Below, piece after piece: positions 46,535 to 61,300 of a DNA stretch of 64,000 bases. The notes below the pieces were generated by a model. The model saw only the letters and a program-made list of their open reading frames with translations, searched no databases and had not been told where the DNA came from. The stretch comes from Lineus longissimus. Taxonomy: Eukaryota > Nemertea > Pilidiophora > Heteronemertea > Lineidae. The stretch covers positions 20,600,437 through 20,664,436 of the forward strand of contig NC_088313.1 in NCBI RefSeq assembly GCF_910592395.1. Direction: 5' to 3'. Made by a program: the position numbers and the translations under genes. How positions within the stretch are numbered: the first letter of the stretch is position 1; every line of letters begins with the position of its first letter.

Positions 46535-49214
46535 CTGCCAGTGAAAGAAACCTCCATCGCGGAAATTTCAAAACTTTTGATTTTTCCTCGAAAGCATTTT
46601 AACATCAGCAAAAATAAGCTCTGTTTTACAAAAATAGCTTCTGTTTTTGTAACCGATTTCACCCCAAGTGTGCCTGGACCATGCATACATCAAGACCTTG
46701 TGTCCCATATCAACTGTATACATGTTCTGGGCCAACTGGAGGTGGAATCAAAAGCTGCTGCACTCCCCACTCCAATTATTATCACAGATCATTACGACGC
46801 AGATCAATAGGGGGAGTGCACCATCAAAAACATCATCGACTTCAGATGAGGCTCCCGAAATTCATACACAATATACGTAAGCTTGGTATTATCACTCAGG
46901 GCGATCTCTGGGCATCGAAATTAAGTAATCTTGCATTATTGATATCACAAGCAGATCTGGACATCTCAACTGGATCAAAGTGACGTCAATTCAAAATAAA
47001 ATTGAAAGCAAAACATGCACTGAAACAACTTACAGTGAAGATAGTGTCGTATATAAAATCGGTTTAAAATCCACAAAATTCTTTTACAATATTTTCAAAT
47101 ACAAACTTCTAAATTTGTTTCTACACTTTGGTTTTTCTAGACAACATACTACACACAGTATTTTAGATAATTTTAACTATAAATATTTCACAAAGTGGGA
47201 TTTTCTCTAAAAAGGGCTGGAAAAGCTCTATCATATAAAAGTCAAAATAAAAATTCTACAAAAGAGGACAATAATTCTATGATTCAAATTTGAAATCATT
47301 CACGTAAGATATTTCATCAAACAAAAACATGCGGCAACATAGAAGAATGGTAATGAGTCAACTTCAACCTTCCCAATGACCTTGAAATTGTGACCTTGGC
47401 CTTGCCCAAGCAACCTCGACCTTTGGCTTCTGAACTTAGAAATACTAGTGAATTGCATCGAATCACTGCATTACAAAGCATTGTGGGATACAAATCCTCT
47501 GTAGTTTTTAGCAGGTTAGTATGATGACATTCTGTGGGTTAATTAGCGGATTTCTCTAGAAATTTGTCGTTTGAAAAGAGGTCAGCATCAAGGGAACGCA
47601 TGTTAGATAATTATGTTGCAAATGAAACAAGGTGTGTCCACAGTCACTGTTAAGTGGTACATGTTAATGTTTATGGTACTTGACATTACAAACCATGAAA
47701 GTGATTTGGTAATAAATTATAGAAAATAAAGGCCACCGCAGACCATATGAATTTTATTCTAAAAAAGAATGACTTTTGTTTATTATTAAAAAACATAGAA
47801 ACTTTGGATAATAATTATTCTGTGTCCAACAAAAATAACTAAGAAAACTCCCCATATACAAAACACAAGGTATGAAAATTGGTCACAAGTTTACAATAGC
47901 ATGCATGTACAGAAATGGCTAGGCATCAAGCCGCGTACCCTCCTGCCAAAAGTATAGACTAGTCCATTATCAGGGCATCACAGGGTAAATTGGGTGGAAC
48001 TATTTTCACAGAGGGGTGATGATGGGATCACCAGAACCATAATATAAAACCCACCAAAACAAAAGGACCATTCCACGACAGAGGGTGGTGAATAAAGCTA
48101 ATGAACCAAAATTGAAGTTGACAATGCTGATGGTTGATTCAAATGAAATTCTATTTTAGGTCTGTGATGTTTTTCCAACCTTGGCTTTTCCAACTTCCAA
48201 TGTTTGCTTCTAATTGCAGAAACTATTGCCAGACAGGTTGAAATACTTAGAAATGATGTGGCACAGTCCCACCCGCTGTCATTGAAATGGTTCAGTTCCA
48301 CTTTCATTAACATCTGAACAGGACTCGTGACTCTGGGGCAGAAGTGTCGAGGGTTGATAGCCAGGGTCCACATGAATGCACAGATACTTAGCAAAATCGT
48401 ATTCTAAACCCTAAGAAAAGCTTAAAAATTTATGACTCCAAAAATAATAGAAACAAAATAAACTTATAGCATATTAATTATGATTTCAACCAAAATCATA
48501 TTGCAAATCTTAAATAACCAGAGCTAATACTGTAGTTTCTGATAGTACATCAAAAACAGTGCTACACTGTATGAAGAAAATGTACATGTACATGTAGGTA
48601 ACGATGTGTGTACGATGCTAAAACGACCAAGATCGCAAGCGTCAGTGAAAATTGTGATTATACAAGAAACGGATGAAAATATTGAGAGTCCACGACTTAC
48701 AATTATGTTATGAAAATCCTTAGCAAAACTCTTAAATATTAAAATAACTACAGCATCTGTTTACAAAGAGGGTGGTGGAATTAGTCACAACAACTTGACA
48801 CTTGATCCACGTCCAATATTTATGAGGGCACGAATTGAAACAGTTTAGTAATAGATTAACAGTTGACTTATAATGCTGGGCATTAACCATAGATATTCAT
48901 ATTGATATAAATGCATTATTGCACAATACATTACACCAGGGGGGGTCAGAGTAGGTCTTAAAGCCTGCGGGATGGTATAGAAAAACCAGAAATGTTTCAC
49001 AAATCCGCCAATTTTTCTTAAACTTTGTATCGTAATAAATATAAATAGTTGATTAGAAAATGTTTACATCCTTCCACCGGCTTTGGATAGCAAATATGAG
49101 ACCACTGAAAGCACATTTTCGACCCGTTCTAACCCCCCAGTTGATTAACCACACACTAGTAGCTGTTTGAAGACATATTACAACGCTACCCTATAGAAAA
49201 TTGTACAAGGTGTA

Positions 49215-49442
49215 TACAGGGTGTCACAAAACTTGCTACAAATTTTGAAATATAGTATTCTTTTATTGACAAATCTTCCTCACAAGATGACAGGCAAAAT
49301 GAACATGTCACATAAACACAACATCTTTCTCATCTTTGGTACCTCAAATGCACTTGAAGATGAAATTCTAAACAATATCCAATCAGGAGTCTTTTTCTTT
49401 CTTATAATTTTTGCGTTGCTTCCATTTTTGAGACACCCTGTA
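49215..49442. mobile_element. 228-bp MITE with TACAGGGTGTC inverted ends
   Basis: The left end TACAGGGTGTCACAAAAC and the right end GAGACACCCTGTA form inverted repeats of about 17 of 21 bases. The interior is AT-rich and non-coding. The end sequence resembles mariner-like terminal repeats, and the size fits a miniature non-autonomous copy. Confidence 0.6.
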
Positions 49443-52400
49443 CTGAAATACAGTTTGGCTGTGACCACCTACCCGTCCAAACATGAGAAGTCGGCCACTT
49501 AAAGCTGCTACCATGGAAATCCTGCCGTCAAGTGGTACCAGCGACTGAACAAGCAAACAATGCATCTTGGGAAACAGTGTTTGCCCAATATCACTAGGAA
49601 ACACCACCCTCGGACCAAATTCATCAAAGCCTGTTGCCTAGGCGACAAAACATATCTCATTTGCAGATCCCAGGACAGGTCTATGACATCCCGGTTTACA
49701 GTCTGCCCGGTGTGAAGCAAGGTATGAGCTCTGGCACTTAGTTATATATTCAAACGTCACACAAAAACATTTTACACAGCCATTTTGATAACCCCCACAG
49801 GATCAGGGCATCACCCTGTCACTGGGTACCAACTACCATCACCCCAATTTTTATCAAACGGATTACGATATCGTAATCAGTGATCCTTATAATATGAATA
49901 ACTCCTTTTATTTATTTTTTTGGTTTTAATCAAAATTAGATAAATTAAATAAACAAAATGTACACAAATGAAGATGAATATTGATAAGTATTGCAATTAA
50001 AGCACGAAACTGAGCAGACGCCCCGCTGACTGATTGAGATGTGAAATTCATCAAAGTTGGATTTCATGGGACCCTGCCTGCCATTTATACAAAAACTTGT
50101 TATTGTCAATAGAAAATATCATACGAAGTATTAAATATTAATTACCGGTAGCGTATTTCTCCATCTAATGGCACGATTCTTAAAAATTACACTGAGTGTG
50201 GAAATGTACAACGTAGGCGTGTTGATGTGCTCTATATATAAATCCAGTCAAATACCAATATGCTGGTACAGCCGTATATAAAAGCCAGGTATGCTGACGA
50301 CATAAGTGCTTCAACTGGGGAATGAAAGTTCGGGAAACACATGACATTTAATTGTTTATGAAAATGTAATAAAAAGCTGAGACTAACTGCGCTGTCAGTC
50401 TTCAGAAGTATAAAAATTCATTCCTATCCTACAAATATAAAACCGAATCGCCAATTTTCACGTGGCCAGTTTGGCCAAATCTGCATCACATCGTGCGAGG
50501 TGCCATTCTTAATGACTCGAAGTAGTATCAACAAAACAGAAGTTGAAAGTAACCCGTTTCCACGACAGTTTACTGACATTTAAGACAACCAGAATGCATG
50601 TTTGAAGAGCTCTAGTATCAGTATGTTTCAGGAAATAATAATGTAATACCGATTTGGGCAAATCTGACTCGCGTGAATGCACACTCCCCATCTCAATCAG
50701 ACAACTGGGCACCATCTCTCAACGTGAACGAAGTCACCAAAGCAGAAGCATGAATCAAAACCACAAACGATATACGAAATGAAAATGGCAGTACAATGTC
50801 GTATTTCAAAGTGCTTGTTTAATAATCAATACACAATCATAAACTCAATGCTAAAACGCTGCAAGTCCACCATGAGGCTAACAAACTAGACAGCACCAAA
50901 ATTAAATGAAATAAAATATCAATAAAAAGTTTCCAATTGATCATTTCCCACAATCGATTCGAGCGTCTTCGTGACAGATCGCCAGAGCCCCATCAATCAT
51001 AACCTGTACGATCAATTATCTCTGCGTGGCAATATTGTCAAGGTTGACGTTATCCCAATCAGCCTGTGGGAGATGGTCGACTGGTGAACACTGCTGCTAG
51101 AAGCAGGTCGGGTAAAGCTTAAAATGGTCGAGACGAAAAGTCCCCTTGCCCTCCACTTGAAATATGAAATCGACAAAAAATCCATGAACCATGTGACAAA
51201 TATCTTTTTTGAAGAGTTTTTGTTTTCATTCAGCAAAATGAGGAACGTTTTCTTTTTTTGTAAAATCGTCTGCTTTAAAATTTGTAATGATCTATCCCAG
51301 AGGTGCCGAAATCTTTGAATTATGGTTAACCCAAGTGGTTAGGTTGAGTGGTCAGATACATCTCCGATTTCAATATCTTAGATGTATGTTGATGGCAGAC
51401 ATTCCCGAAAGACCACCATCGGTCCATGGATTCTTGAACAGATGATTATAACACCAAGAGAGGGCAATTAATCTATAAATACGTAACTCTCAGAAAAATA
51501 CAAAACGTGGAATATTACAAATCGCAGAAAATGTAACATGGATTTCATATAAAGTTCTGAAGCTATACAACACCTGGTCTGGTAACCTTGGACCCAAATT
51601 GAACACTGCCCCTTGCAAACGAGTGTGAATGTACATGTACATGTACCTTTCCATAGCATTTCTGCTTCAATGAAGTGAAGCATCAAGTTTATCCAAGACC
51701 TTATCCTAGCTTCGAAGTCTACAGTGACAGCCAACTCCTGAGCCAAGGTGCAGTTCATTCCAATGGGACCCCGGTCACCACACCGGTACACTTTGTGATT
51801 ATTATTTAGCTATATCTAAATTTAATGACGATAAAAAAGTCCAAAAAGCACAAACTGGTTACCAACTTGAATCAGCTTGCAAAAAGCTTAATTATAATTT
51901 ACAAGAAAATAAACATTACCCATTCTGTCATTGTTATAACAACGCTATCTGACTATACAGAATCAAAACTCTCATAGCTATTATAAATACTAAATTGAAA
52001 AATAGGAATATTTATAGTTACACAGTCTGCTGTCCTGAACGGTTGGGGCAAATTCACACGGGCCCCTTGTAGTGTCGCCCACAGACAAGACAAAGGGCCC
52101 ATTAACTATAGAAACATAACTCTCATGTCTACCCCTATCCCTAGAGTCTATACATTCTCAACACGAAGATGTGTTTCATTCAATTCAAAATCAATTATCC
52201 TAATAATTTAGTTTATTAAAATAGTTACAATGCTATATACTTACATTTTATTACTCGAATCAATCACACTTTTCACCAATTCAAAGTTTGACTCCGATAT
52301 GTTTATCACTAGGTTGCCCATTCATTACTTATACCGATTAATATAAATAGTAGTGAAATTTTTGCCATTTTTTGTTTATTTTATTTTATTTATATTTAAT

Positions 52401-52833
52401 TGAAAGGAGAAACACCCAGTAATATGATAATTATGCAACAAACACTACATCCTACTACAAGTATCAACATGAGCAAAAAATAAGAGTAAAAAATAGAGTC
52501 ATATAAAATGATGCCTAACACCACAAATTACCTATGAAATCGGTAAAACAAAATTGCACACACTGTTATTTGCACCAAGAGGGTCGAAAAACAAGCTAAA
52601 AAATAAACTCTCACATCACAAACAGGTGACTATTACCATTAACTACAGAACTCATGTGAAGATATTCCACCTTAGCTAGGCTAAAGGATACATGTATCAT
52701 CTGACAGTAAATGGGAGGCTTTGTTCGAACAAGTTAGAGCGGAAAATGCTAAGCATTATTCAGTTAAACTTATACAAGAACCTGTACATCATGCATGTAG
52801 GTATTGAGACATACATCAAATTCAGATGTCATC

Positions 52834-53114
52834 AACTCGTAACTGGAACCAACAACTAGTCAACTTGTAACTAGAACCAATGACGACTCGTAACTAGATC
52901 CAAGGACTAGTTAACTTTTAACTAGAACCAATGACTAGTTAACTCGTAACTAGAACCAATGACGACTCGTAACTAGATCCAAGGACTAGTTAACTTTTAA
53001 CTAGAACCAATGACGACTCGTAACTAGATCCAAGGACTAGTTAACTTTTAACTAGAACCAACGACTAGTTAACTCGTAACTAGAACCAACGACGACTCGT
53101 AACTAGATCCTAGG
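52834..53114. repeat. CTAG-rich minisatellite
   Basis: About ten units of 24-28 bases built around AACTCGTAACTAGAACCAA and GGACTAGTTAACTTTTAACT. Two or three unit types alternate, so larger blocks (for example GACGACTCGTAACTAGATCC) recur at longer intervals. ACTAGT and GTTAAC palindromes recur through the array. Confidence 0.88.
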
Positions 53115-55383
53115 ATTGACCCCATCCACCCATCCATAGACCCAGCTAAGGCGAACTTGGTATCATACTGAAACTTAAGACAGATTACAATAAATTAGAG
53201 TTATAACGAGAAACGCGATAGGGCAAACACACAGTGTGTACCAATGTTGATGAGAGTGTGATCCATTTATGGCACATGTACACTTGGCACACTAGATCCA
53301 GGTACAATTTGTCCAAAATCAGAAATCTTTCCAAAAATACAAAATAGACTACATTAAAGAAACAAAGACCGAAAACGTACAAAAACCATTTGAAATATTG
53401 ACCACTTTAAATACATTTAGTGCACATATGAGTGGTGACTAGTATGACTAGCACTACTAGCGCCACCTTGTTAGTTGATGTGTATCTTGACTAGACTATA
53501 CTCATCGTTTTTCCTTTAATTTATCGTACGTACGTAACATCCCGAGGGCGAAAATCCTCCTTTTTATGAATCGACAGTCAGTTACAAAATGATTGTCTCT
53601 AAGATGCTAGAAAATGGAGTAGAAAGTACGAAATTGTACAGAAACTATAAAAATGTCCACACCTCCTCACGACAGTTCATGGTCTGCAACTGTCACTGTG
53701 TTCATCGTCTTAATTAGTTCATTAATTAATGTTAATTAATCATAACTAAGCTGAATTATCTGTCCGCATCTGACCCCACCTCCCCATCACCAACCAGTCT
53801 CATTTTATGCTATACATGAGATATGTGCATCACAATTACTGACTAATTATTACAGAAAACGCCTCGAATCAACTCTAAATGCTGCGATTAATAGTTATTG
53901 TTTTATCTTTGGTTAAACTGAGATCAAACACATAAGACTTATTTATAAAGCTGATGTCGAAATGCTAAGTCCAATGACATCGGACTGACTCCTGCTGGCA
54001 TCTAGAAGAACTGCAAACACACTGGCCTGACATTGAAGTTGATTTCGAGCAAGTTGACCTGAACCGCCTGCACATTGATGTACAGTGCTTGTACTGAATG
54101 CACAGTAGACTCAAGTAGACTTGACATGAAATGAACATTTGGACTGACCGAACATCAAGACGGCTACTTTGACCCCACAACGACTGAGGTGGCAATTTCT
54201 ATGAAACTATTTGAAAATTTGATGGAATATGTTTTATCAAATCGGAAACTGCTTCAAGTTGACATCGTTTCCTAGCTTCTAAAATAAGTTTTCAAATGAC
54301 ACTGGATATTTCTTGATTTGAGTGAAAAATGTTAAGTAGCTGTTCAGGCATCATTACCTGTTTAGGCCTACCTCAGTCCCAACAGGGCCAATATTGATAA
54401 GGGTTAACATTGTATGTCACCATACATTCACTAACTCACATCTACTATAATAATGAATTATAGCACATACTAACAATGTCATGCCTTTATATATATTTTT
54501 TTGAGGTATAGTAGAACTTCAAGCATTTGAGGTGACAAGAACAATTCAACGTCGTGTTCGAGTTGAATGTCTCTGATGTGTTTGCTTTACATGAGGAAAG
54601 ATAATATATTCAAGTGCACACATCAGAATGAGGTAAATCTTGAATCATTAGCATAAAAATCTGCATGAAGTTACAATTCACATATCGAAAAAGATGTAAC
54701 AATATCACATAGACAATGGTAGTTCACACACAAAAGAAATATAGTAAACTATAATAAACGGACAGCAGACTTTAGGAAAAAACAGAGAAAATTTGCCCCA
54801 ACTCGTTGCATCGTCTTACCAGAAGACGGCACAATAATATCAAGAGTTTAAAGATGAAAGTCGAGGTACAAAAAACCTCTATTTTACAGACTAGATCTCA
54901 CAAAACCTAAACCGCTCTGAAGACTTGTGGCGGTGTAACCCTCCACCGCCCGCACTGCGGCATGACTTTAGAATACTAAAAACATTCAATTTGGGCGAGC
55001 ATGAAAACTGCTGAAGCCCAAATTCATGCACCTATCGTAATAAGAGATTGCGAAGCGTAGTGCGGGAAGTACAGAGGAATACCACAACAATCCTGCCTAT
55101 ATCATCACACAACTTGACATTACAAGGGTATCAGCCAAAACAGACAATGAAAATCACCAACTCGAAATCCCAAAAAACATGCATTTTGCGGTGATTTTGA
55201 GAAGGGTAAGTTAGGTTATCTACTTTTGGTATCCACAAATACAGAAACGTCACATGCTAACGTCAACTCTTTCCTCATGTAAAGACTTTAAAAGCGCCCT
55301 CTATCAAACACAGAAGAACCTCTTCATGGGCAAATCATGTCCATTCTTTCCCATTGTGAAGACTTGGGCACACTTTTCATATC

Positions 55384-58300
55384 TTAGAAGAAACGAAACG
55401 GCACTGCCCTTGGCCTATCAGCTCCTTCCTTGACTAGAGGCTTGTGGAACTCTCTGCCGGGCCGAGAGTGGATCTGGGCCCAGCAGTGCTCACAGTAGTA
55501 CTGCAGACAGGTCACGTTGGCACAAAAGAATGGGGCAAACTTGCCACCGCAGTGGGAGCCTTGGCACTCATCACACATCTGATCATCTAATACATATGGT
55601 TTCACTTCAACCTGAAAAACAAACCGCAAGTCAAGTTAAAGACAGGCTCAGTTGAAGATGTCGAGGTATCTAAGTGATGCCGAAGCACCAGTCGAAGCCA
55701 CTTCTGTCTTGGTCGAGCTTGATAAGATCACTTGGGGACCACACTGGAACTTATGTCCCTTCCTTGGTATCAAGACAAAGCACTCATTCAATCAAAAATA
55801 ATTTGATATAATCACATCATTGGAGATCAATACGAGTTTCCCATGCGAATTGATCACACAATCTCTTTACGGGACACCCACACATACAGACAACTTTTGG
55901 CTTTGTTTCAGCAAGGGTTCTGCTTGCCCGAGGTTACTCACCCTCTTGTCAATATCACCATGTTGAAGCTGAACAAATCTTGCACTAATGGCGGCTATGT
56001 AACTCTGCTGGTTGGAGAACGCTACCCGTCCAGCCCCCTTTGGATACTTCAGCTCGGGATCCGTGTCGATACCAGCGTAACACACTCCTCCGTAAAGACG
56101 GTCCATTATCATGGCAAGCTCAACTGGAAAGAGAGAATCAAAACATAGGATAAGCGACTTGCCAAAGGGGATCAAAAGTTTTGACCTGGCTCTAGAAATT
56201 AGAAAGAATAGGACCATCGGCATTTGGATGAACTAATAAACTGGGTCCTTATCTGAAAATGTTGTTCATCACCTTTGTATAAAGCCACACTGATATTTGA
56301 TAACCTTGATATTTTTGTACGAAACAAAATAAATATTTTTTATCTATTGTCTGCAACAGCTCAATATCTCTCGAAGCCTATCTACAATAAGCTCTTGTTC
56401 CCTGAAACATATTTAATAATTGAGCAGTCTTGCCATAACGATGCAAGTACAAAAGGATAGTTCGTCTCAGAAGAATTTCAGGTTGCCTACACGGAATAAC
56501 TCAAGTCAACATGTGATACGCCTCAAACGTTTTGACACAGCCTCCCAAATGTATAAAGAATCCATTGTATTCTTTTGGTATAAATAAACTGTCTATTTCA
56601 TATACCACTGGGTGTTGATAGCCTCGGGGATTACCAGATACACTGTGGGGGTGGCTCTCTATTCTCAGCCTTTCATGTAGATTCAAAGCCATCACTGAAC
56701 TCCTGTTTTAAGTTCAGGCAACCTCTCCTAATGGACACCTCTTTCAAATGGACACCTCTCTTCCAAAAGGGTCCGATGTTCACCCCGACAGACCGAGCTG
56801 AAATTTCCTCAGCGAGGACACCCAGAAAAGGTCGCATCTCCAGGGTGTTCTTGGTGGCAAGGTTCTACATGTAGGTACCGATATTGTGAAACCTTTCAAG
56901 AAACCAATATCCAGGGTAGAATGACATCCAGGGTCCTTGCAAGCAGCCTCAGTAACCTTGTGTCTTTCTGTCTAAGCACGTCTGCTGTGCAACAACCAGG
57001 TTGAAGACGATTCTGATTCATTCATTCCAAGAACACTTTCCCATTACTGGAGGGATTGCACTTTTTCTACCCATCAGTGATCACCATATTGACGTTTTTA
57101 ATCAAATTGTCAATAACGGATATCGATGAAAAGCAATGAATCAAATCAATTGAACTGGAAATGCCCCAGGTCATAATATCAGGACTTAAAATTGTTTATT
57201 TAAACCACAAATAAGTATGTGTGTTTCACCCTTCCAGGTTCTACCCGGTATTCTGATGGAGGGCACATCAGTACAAGAACACTGCAGACATTGTCTTCTG
57301 CAGAAGACAAATCTCAGCCATCCAATACAACTGAGATACCACTGAGGTTTGCCTGTAGCCTTGTTGCTGTGTTAGACTTTGCTTGCAACAGATCTGTGCT
57401 CATGTCTTCCACCATTGCCGACACGATGCCCCCATCCCTGAGAGATTCCGCCACATCATTCCTAATTCATGACACGGCGACATGTTGAAAATTGGATTGC
57501 TCGGGGCGGCGGAGTTAAGAGTCAGAGTCGTGTTCAAGAATTCGATCACAGATTGCATTCTTCCCAACTCAAGTGACAAAAGGTTTTAATTTTAATGAAA
57601 AAGTTACGCTAGGGTTGCACCTTGCTCGCCTAATCGATTGGTTTCGGCATTCAGGATTGTTAAACAGACGAGCCTATCTTGGCATGAAGGAAATAGAGTT
57701 GGTGCTTTATTGACGTTGATATTCACATTTTCATGATCGGCACATTTTTGTCGCCATTTGAATTCTGGTGTTGGAATTGAATATCACGAATGTCAACAAT
57801 TCAATATGTCTCCAGTTAATGGACTTTGATAGCTTCATCTGAGCAAAAGAGCCAGAGTTTGATACTTTGGACAGGCTGACCTCTGACCTTCTAGTAATCC
57901 ACCTCAACTGTAACATGATTGAACTGAAGCTAATTCAGATGATGTACAGCCCTTGGCAGCTGCCAGTCTGGAGGGGCCGGCCCCAGACCAGCAAGTCTAA
58001 TGTGACAAAGATACTGAAGCATCAATGTTTCACCTTTGTAACATGAAGATGGTAACTGTTTCAGTCATGGATTGAGGTGGACATTGTATACAGAGCCAGG
58101 TCCATGGGCACTTACATATCTGGCCAACTTAAAGGGGAACAAACTGTTGATAGCATACAGTGCGTTTCAGGAGAAGATGAATCCGAACCACCTCTTGATG
58201 ATCAAGTGAAAGTGCACTTGTTTTGGGAGCATAATTCCAGGGTGGAATGATCATCATTGTCTGCCTCATACCTAGCAAACACAAACTTGCAGTACATTTT

Positions 58301-61300
58301 CACACACAACATCCCTGTCTAACATGAACTTGCCAACTGATCTGAAAATACCTGATCGATAAAGCTGTCATGATTGGACATTTGCGTTTAAAAGGCTTCA
58401 ATGGGTGTAGGGTGATCGAAGGACGGTAGCCCGGAGGCAGGGCTGCCCGTGGCATCCATCAGTGTACTTGTCAGAGTATACAAACGAATAAAGGTCAAAC
58501 TACTTTGCCTCTCCATCGGAATATGTCCCTCTCACCAGCCAGAACATCAAGGGCAACATGGTTGTACCACCCCCTACACACTCTAACCCCCAGTTCAATG
58601 TCTCACAGCCGGAGCAACCAGGACCCCAACCTTTGAAGCAAACCATCTCATATTCTCATCAGTGTTGGTCAGGCAACTGTATTGGTATCAGTAAATTGGA
58701 AATCTGACACATGAACATTGGTAATCCAACACACGAAGCCATCCAAGGTCAGCGGGTTCTTTCTAACAGACTTGATCTCAGACAAATTGATCTAGAGATG
58801 GCCTTGGGTTCCCGCAGGCTTCGTATTGACTTCATCATTACATCACATGTTGATCTGGAGGATACTTCACCCATCACCATCAAGATGCTCTGGTTGCAGA
58901 ACAACCTGGGGCGCATCTATATGTAGCCATTCTGTACCGAATGGTGAACTCCTAGCTGAAACTTTCTCTCCTTATTAGCCAAATCAACAAACCTTCCAAT
59001 TAGGCATACTTTGCTAAAAAGCTTCTGCTCCCGAAAGAGCACTTATGAAGGTCCACAGCAAAGTCACCAAAACAAATTCCAATGAGACAATGCTACCTGG
59101 ATAATGCTACATATCTTGAAGCAATTAGTCGAGACTTTCTCTACCGTTTCTGCAAGGCTGATTGGCTCAATACCCTCTCCCATCCCAGTTGATAGATCTA
59201 ATTACACAACCTTGAATTAGCCAAACAAAGCCGTCCCCATCAGACATCACCATTTTTCATCTCATGAAGAAGCCGGATGAAGGTTTGTCTTTTTCTAACC
59301 AGCTCTTCAAGGTTGATCACAACCACAGATTGGTCCTGATTCACCATGAAGCATTTCAGCACATCATCTTGGTGGGCAATGAGTAACAGTTGGCTAGGAG
59401 ACGAGGTGACGGGACTAATAAACCATTCTCGACAAGCACTTGATGATGTCATCGCGTTGCACACGTCTCACATGGCTGTTACTCGAATTCAAATGATGTA
59501 ATTATTCATCAACTAGTTGGCGCAGATAACGGCCAAAATGACGAACACCGCAACGTTGATACAGTCCATCACAAACTCACCAAGATTGACCTGGCCACAA
59601 GGCCTTTACTTACTGACTATATCAAGGCAAGTTGAATGTTGTAGCAAGGTTTTCGAGTTCTAGGGAAGCTACAAGCAGATCCAAGATGGCACCCTCCCGG
59701 CCTGACCTGAGAACATGCTTTATAAACGCTTCCATAAAGACAACAAATCAAAGACGTAGCCTTTACCAACTCAAAACCACTGACTTGAGATTGAGAGAGG
59801 CACAAACGGGCCCCAGCTTTCATAATAACATAACCACATCGATTACATATAATTACTCGCTACGCACACCTAAGAAGTCTCTCGCCGACTGATTGAGGCG
59901 CACAAGCTTGATTAGAGCTAACAACTCCGGTGTCCACCATAATTGACTTTGAGATAGGCTAATGTAATTTCTGTGATGTTCCATGAACGTGGTCTCCCAC
60001 AGGATGATAGGAATGCCCGTCATATCTCGCCGATCGAATGAACACTATACAATTTTTATAACATGCAAATCGCTATTGGAATTTTCTTATCGCAAATGCC
60101 GGCGAGGAGTTTCTTTACCTCAGAAGCGGTGGTACGTTTCCTGGTCTATGTAAAGTGAGGTAACGATGTTGACATTCAAGAAATGTCTGCAGTTTCCTCT
60201 TCAATAGAACCTTGTTGACTGTTTCCAGAAGCCAGAGCGCTTCTCAAGGCAAAGCTCAGTAGCGAGGAAGGCCAACACAAGATCATCATCGAGGCCAGCA
60301 GTATCGCAATTTGACACTACTACACCATCAACTACTTGTTTGGGGCCCTTCTGTCTTAATCCTGTTCAATAAAGATCATCTGAAGCCTTGTCGGGATGAA
60401 GTTGTGTGGAGGGAGAAATGATGACTATGCTGGCAACTACGTACGGCGTTATGCCTCCCTCTAAGGCTTTCAAAGCAGCATTAGACTTCTCCAATGTAGG
60501 GAGCAGTGCAGCCTCTGTAGCTGAGATGGTATCATGGAATCGTTGGCTGTCACCAGGGAGAAACACGCACGGAGGAATCGGAGCCTGAGCAGCAGCTCGA
60601 GGGGAAACGTTTATCATCCGCCACATCAGTTCCATTAGCAATTTCTCACAGAAAAAACGAGATGAGAATCTCTGTCTTGTGGATGGCAAAAAAGTCGCTA
60701 GATGCTAATGAGATACTGCCAAGAGAGTGATGAGTGATATGGAGGTGTCGGGCGTGGAATTCGGGGTCAAGGTTGGAGAGGAGCAAGATGCAAAAATGCT
60801 ACTTCGTATCAATCTTTGATGCTGCAGGTTTGACTTCTTTTCTGATGAGAATTCATGATCTTTGGTTTCTGATGAGAATTCATGATCTTTGGGGTCACCA
60901 AGTGCACAGTGTCCATCAATAAAAATGCCCATGTCCTGAATAATTCAATTTCCTCTTGAGTCATGAATGTGTCACTGCATTCAACAATGACGCCCTACAC
61001 AAGGTGTCTGCATGCCTAACTAAACACTCGATGAGGTAAACAGCCATTTTCATTAGTTTATGGCCAGGTAATTGAGGCAGGAATGCTACAAGAGTCTCAG
61101 GCAAATCGTAAAACATCCTTAGCGGCCATGATGAGGCAGGTTTTCATAGAAATTCACAGAAAATATGAAACCTGGGAGCCTCATCACTTGATAACTTTAA
61201 ACCATTCATATCCCTTACGTACAAATCGTCATTAAATCAAATTGGAGAAACCATTTAACCCGATTATTCCAGTAGAAGCAGGTGACACCTACAGGCATTG

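Larger units (their letters stand above)
46535..55383. other. Long AT-rich spacer; probably includes CPEB 3' UTR
   Basis: No gene is recognised. The left part may hide 5' exons of the SLC3A2-like gene; a minus-strand frame around 48100-48400 reads somewhat like protein but matches nothing I know. The right part, next to the CPEB stop codon, is very A/T-rich with many TACATGTA and poly-A/T patches and is likely 3' UTR, since CPEB2-4 mRNAs have UTRs of several kb. A small inverted-repeat element (49215-49442) and a minisatellite (52834-53114) lie within it. Confidence 0.45.

Noticed and set aside
46541-46983. Plus-strand open frames overlapping the 5' side of the SLC3A2-like gene
   Set aside because: Three overlapping frames with no family features; they lie opposite the more convincing minus-strand exon near 46366-46534.
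52834-53114. CTAG-rich repeats as a CRISPR-like or regulatory array
   Set aside because: Units are contiguous with no spacers and vary in length; best explained as a minisatellite.
60839-60892. CTGATGAG in the 27-bp duplication as a second hammerhead motif
   Set aside because: There is no GAAAC at the required distance downstream and no foldable stems.
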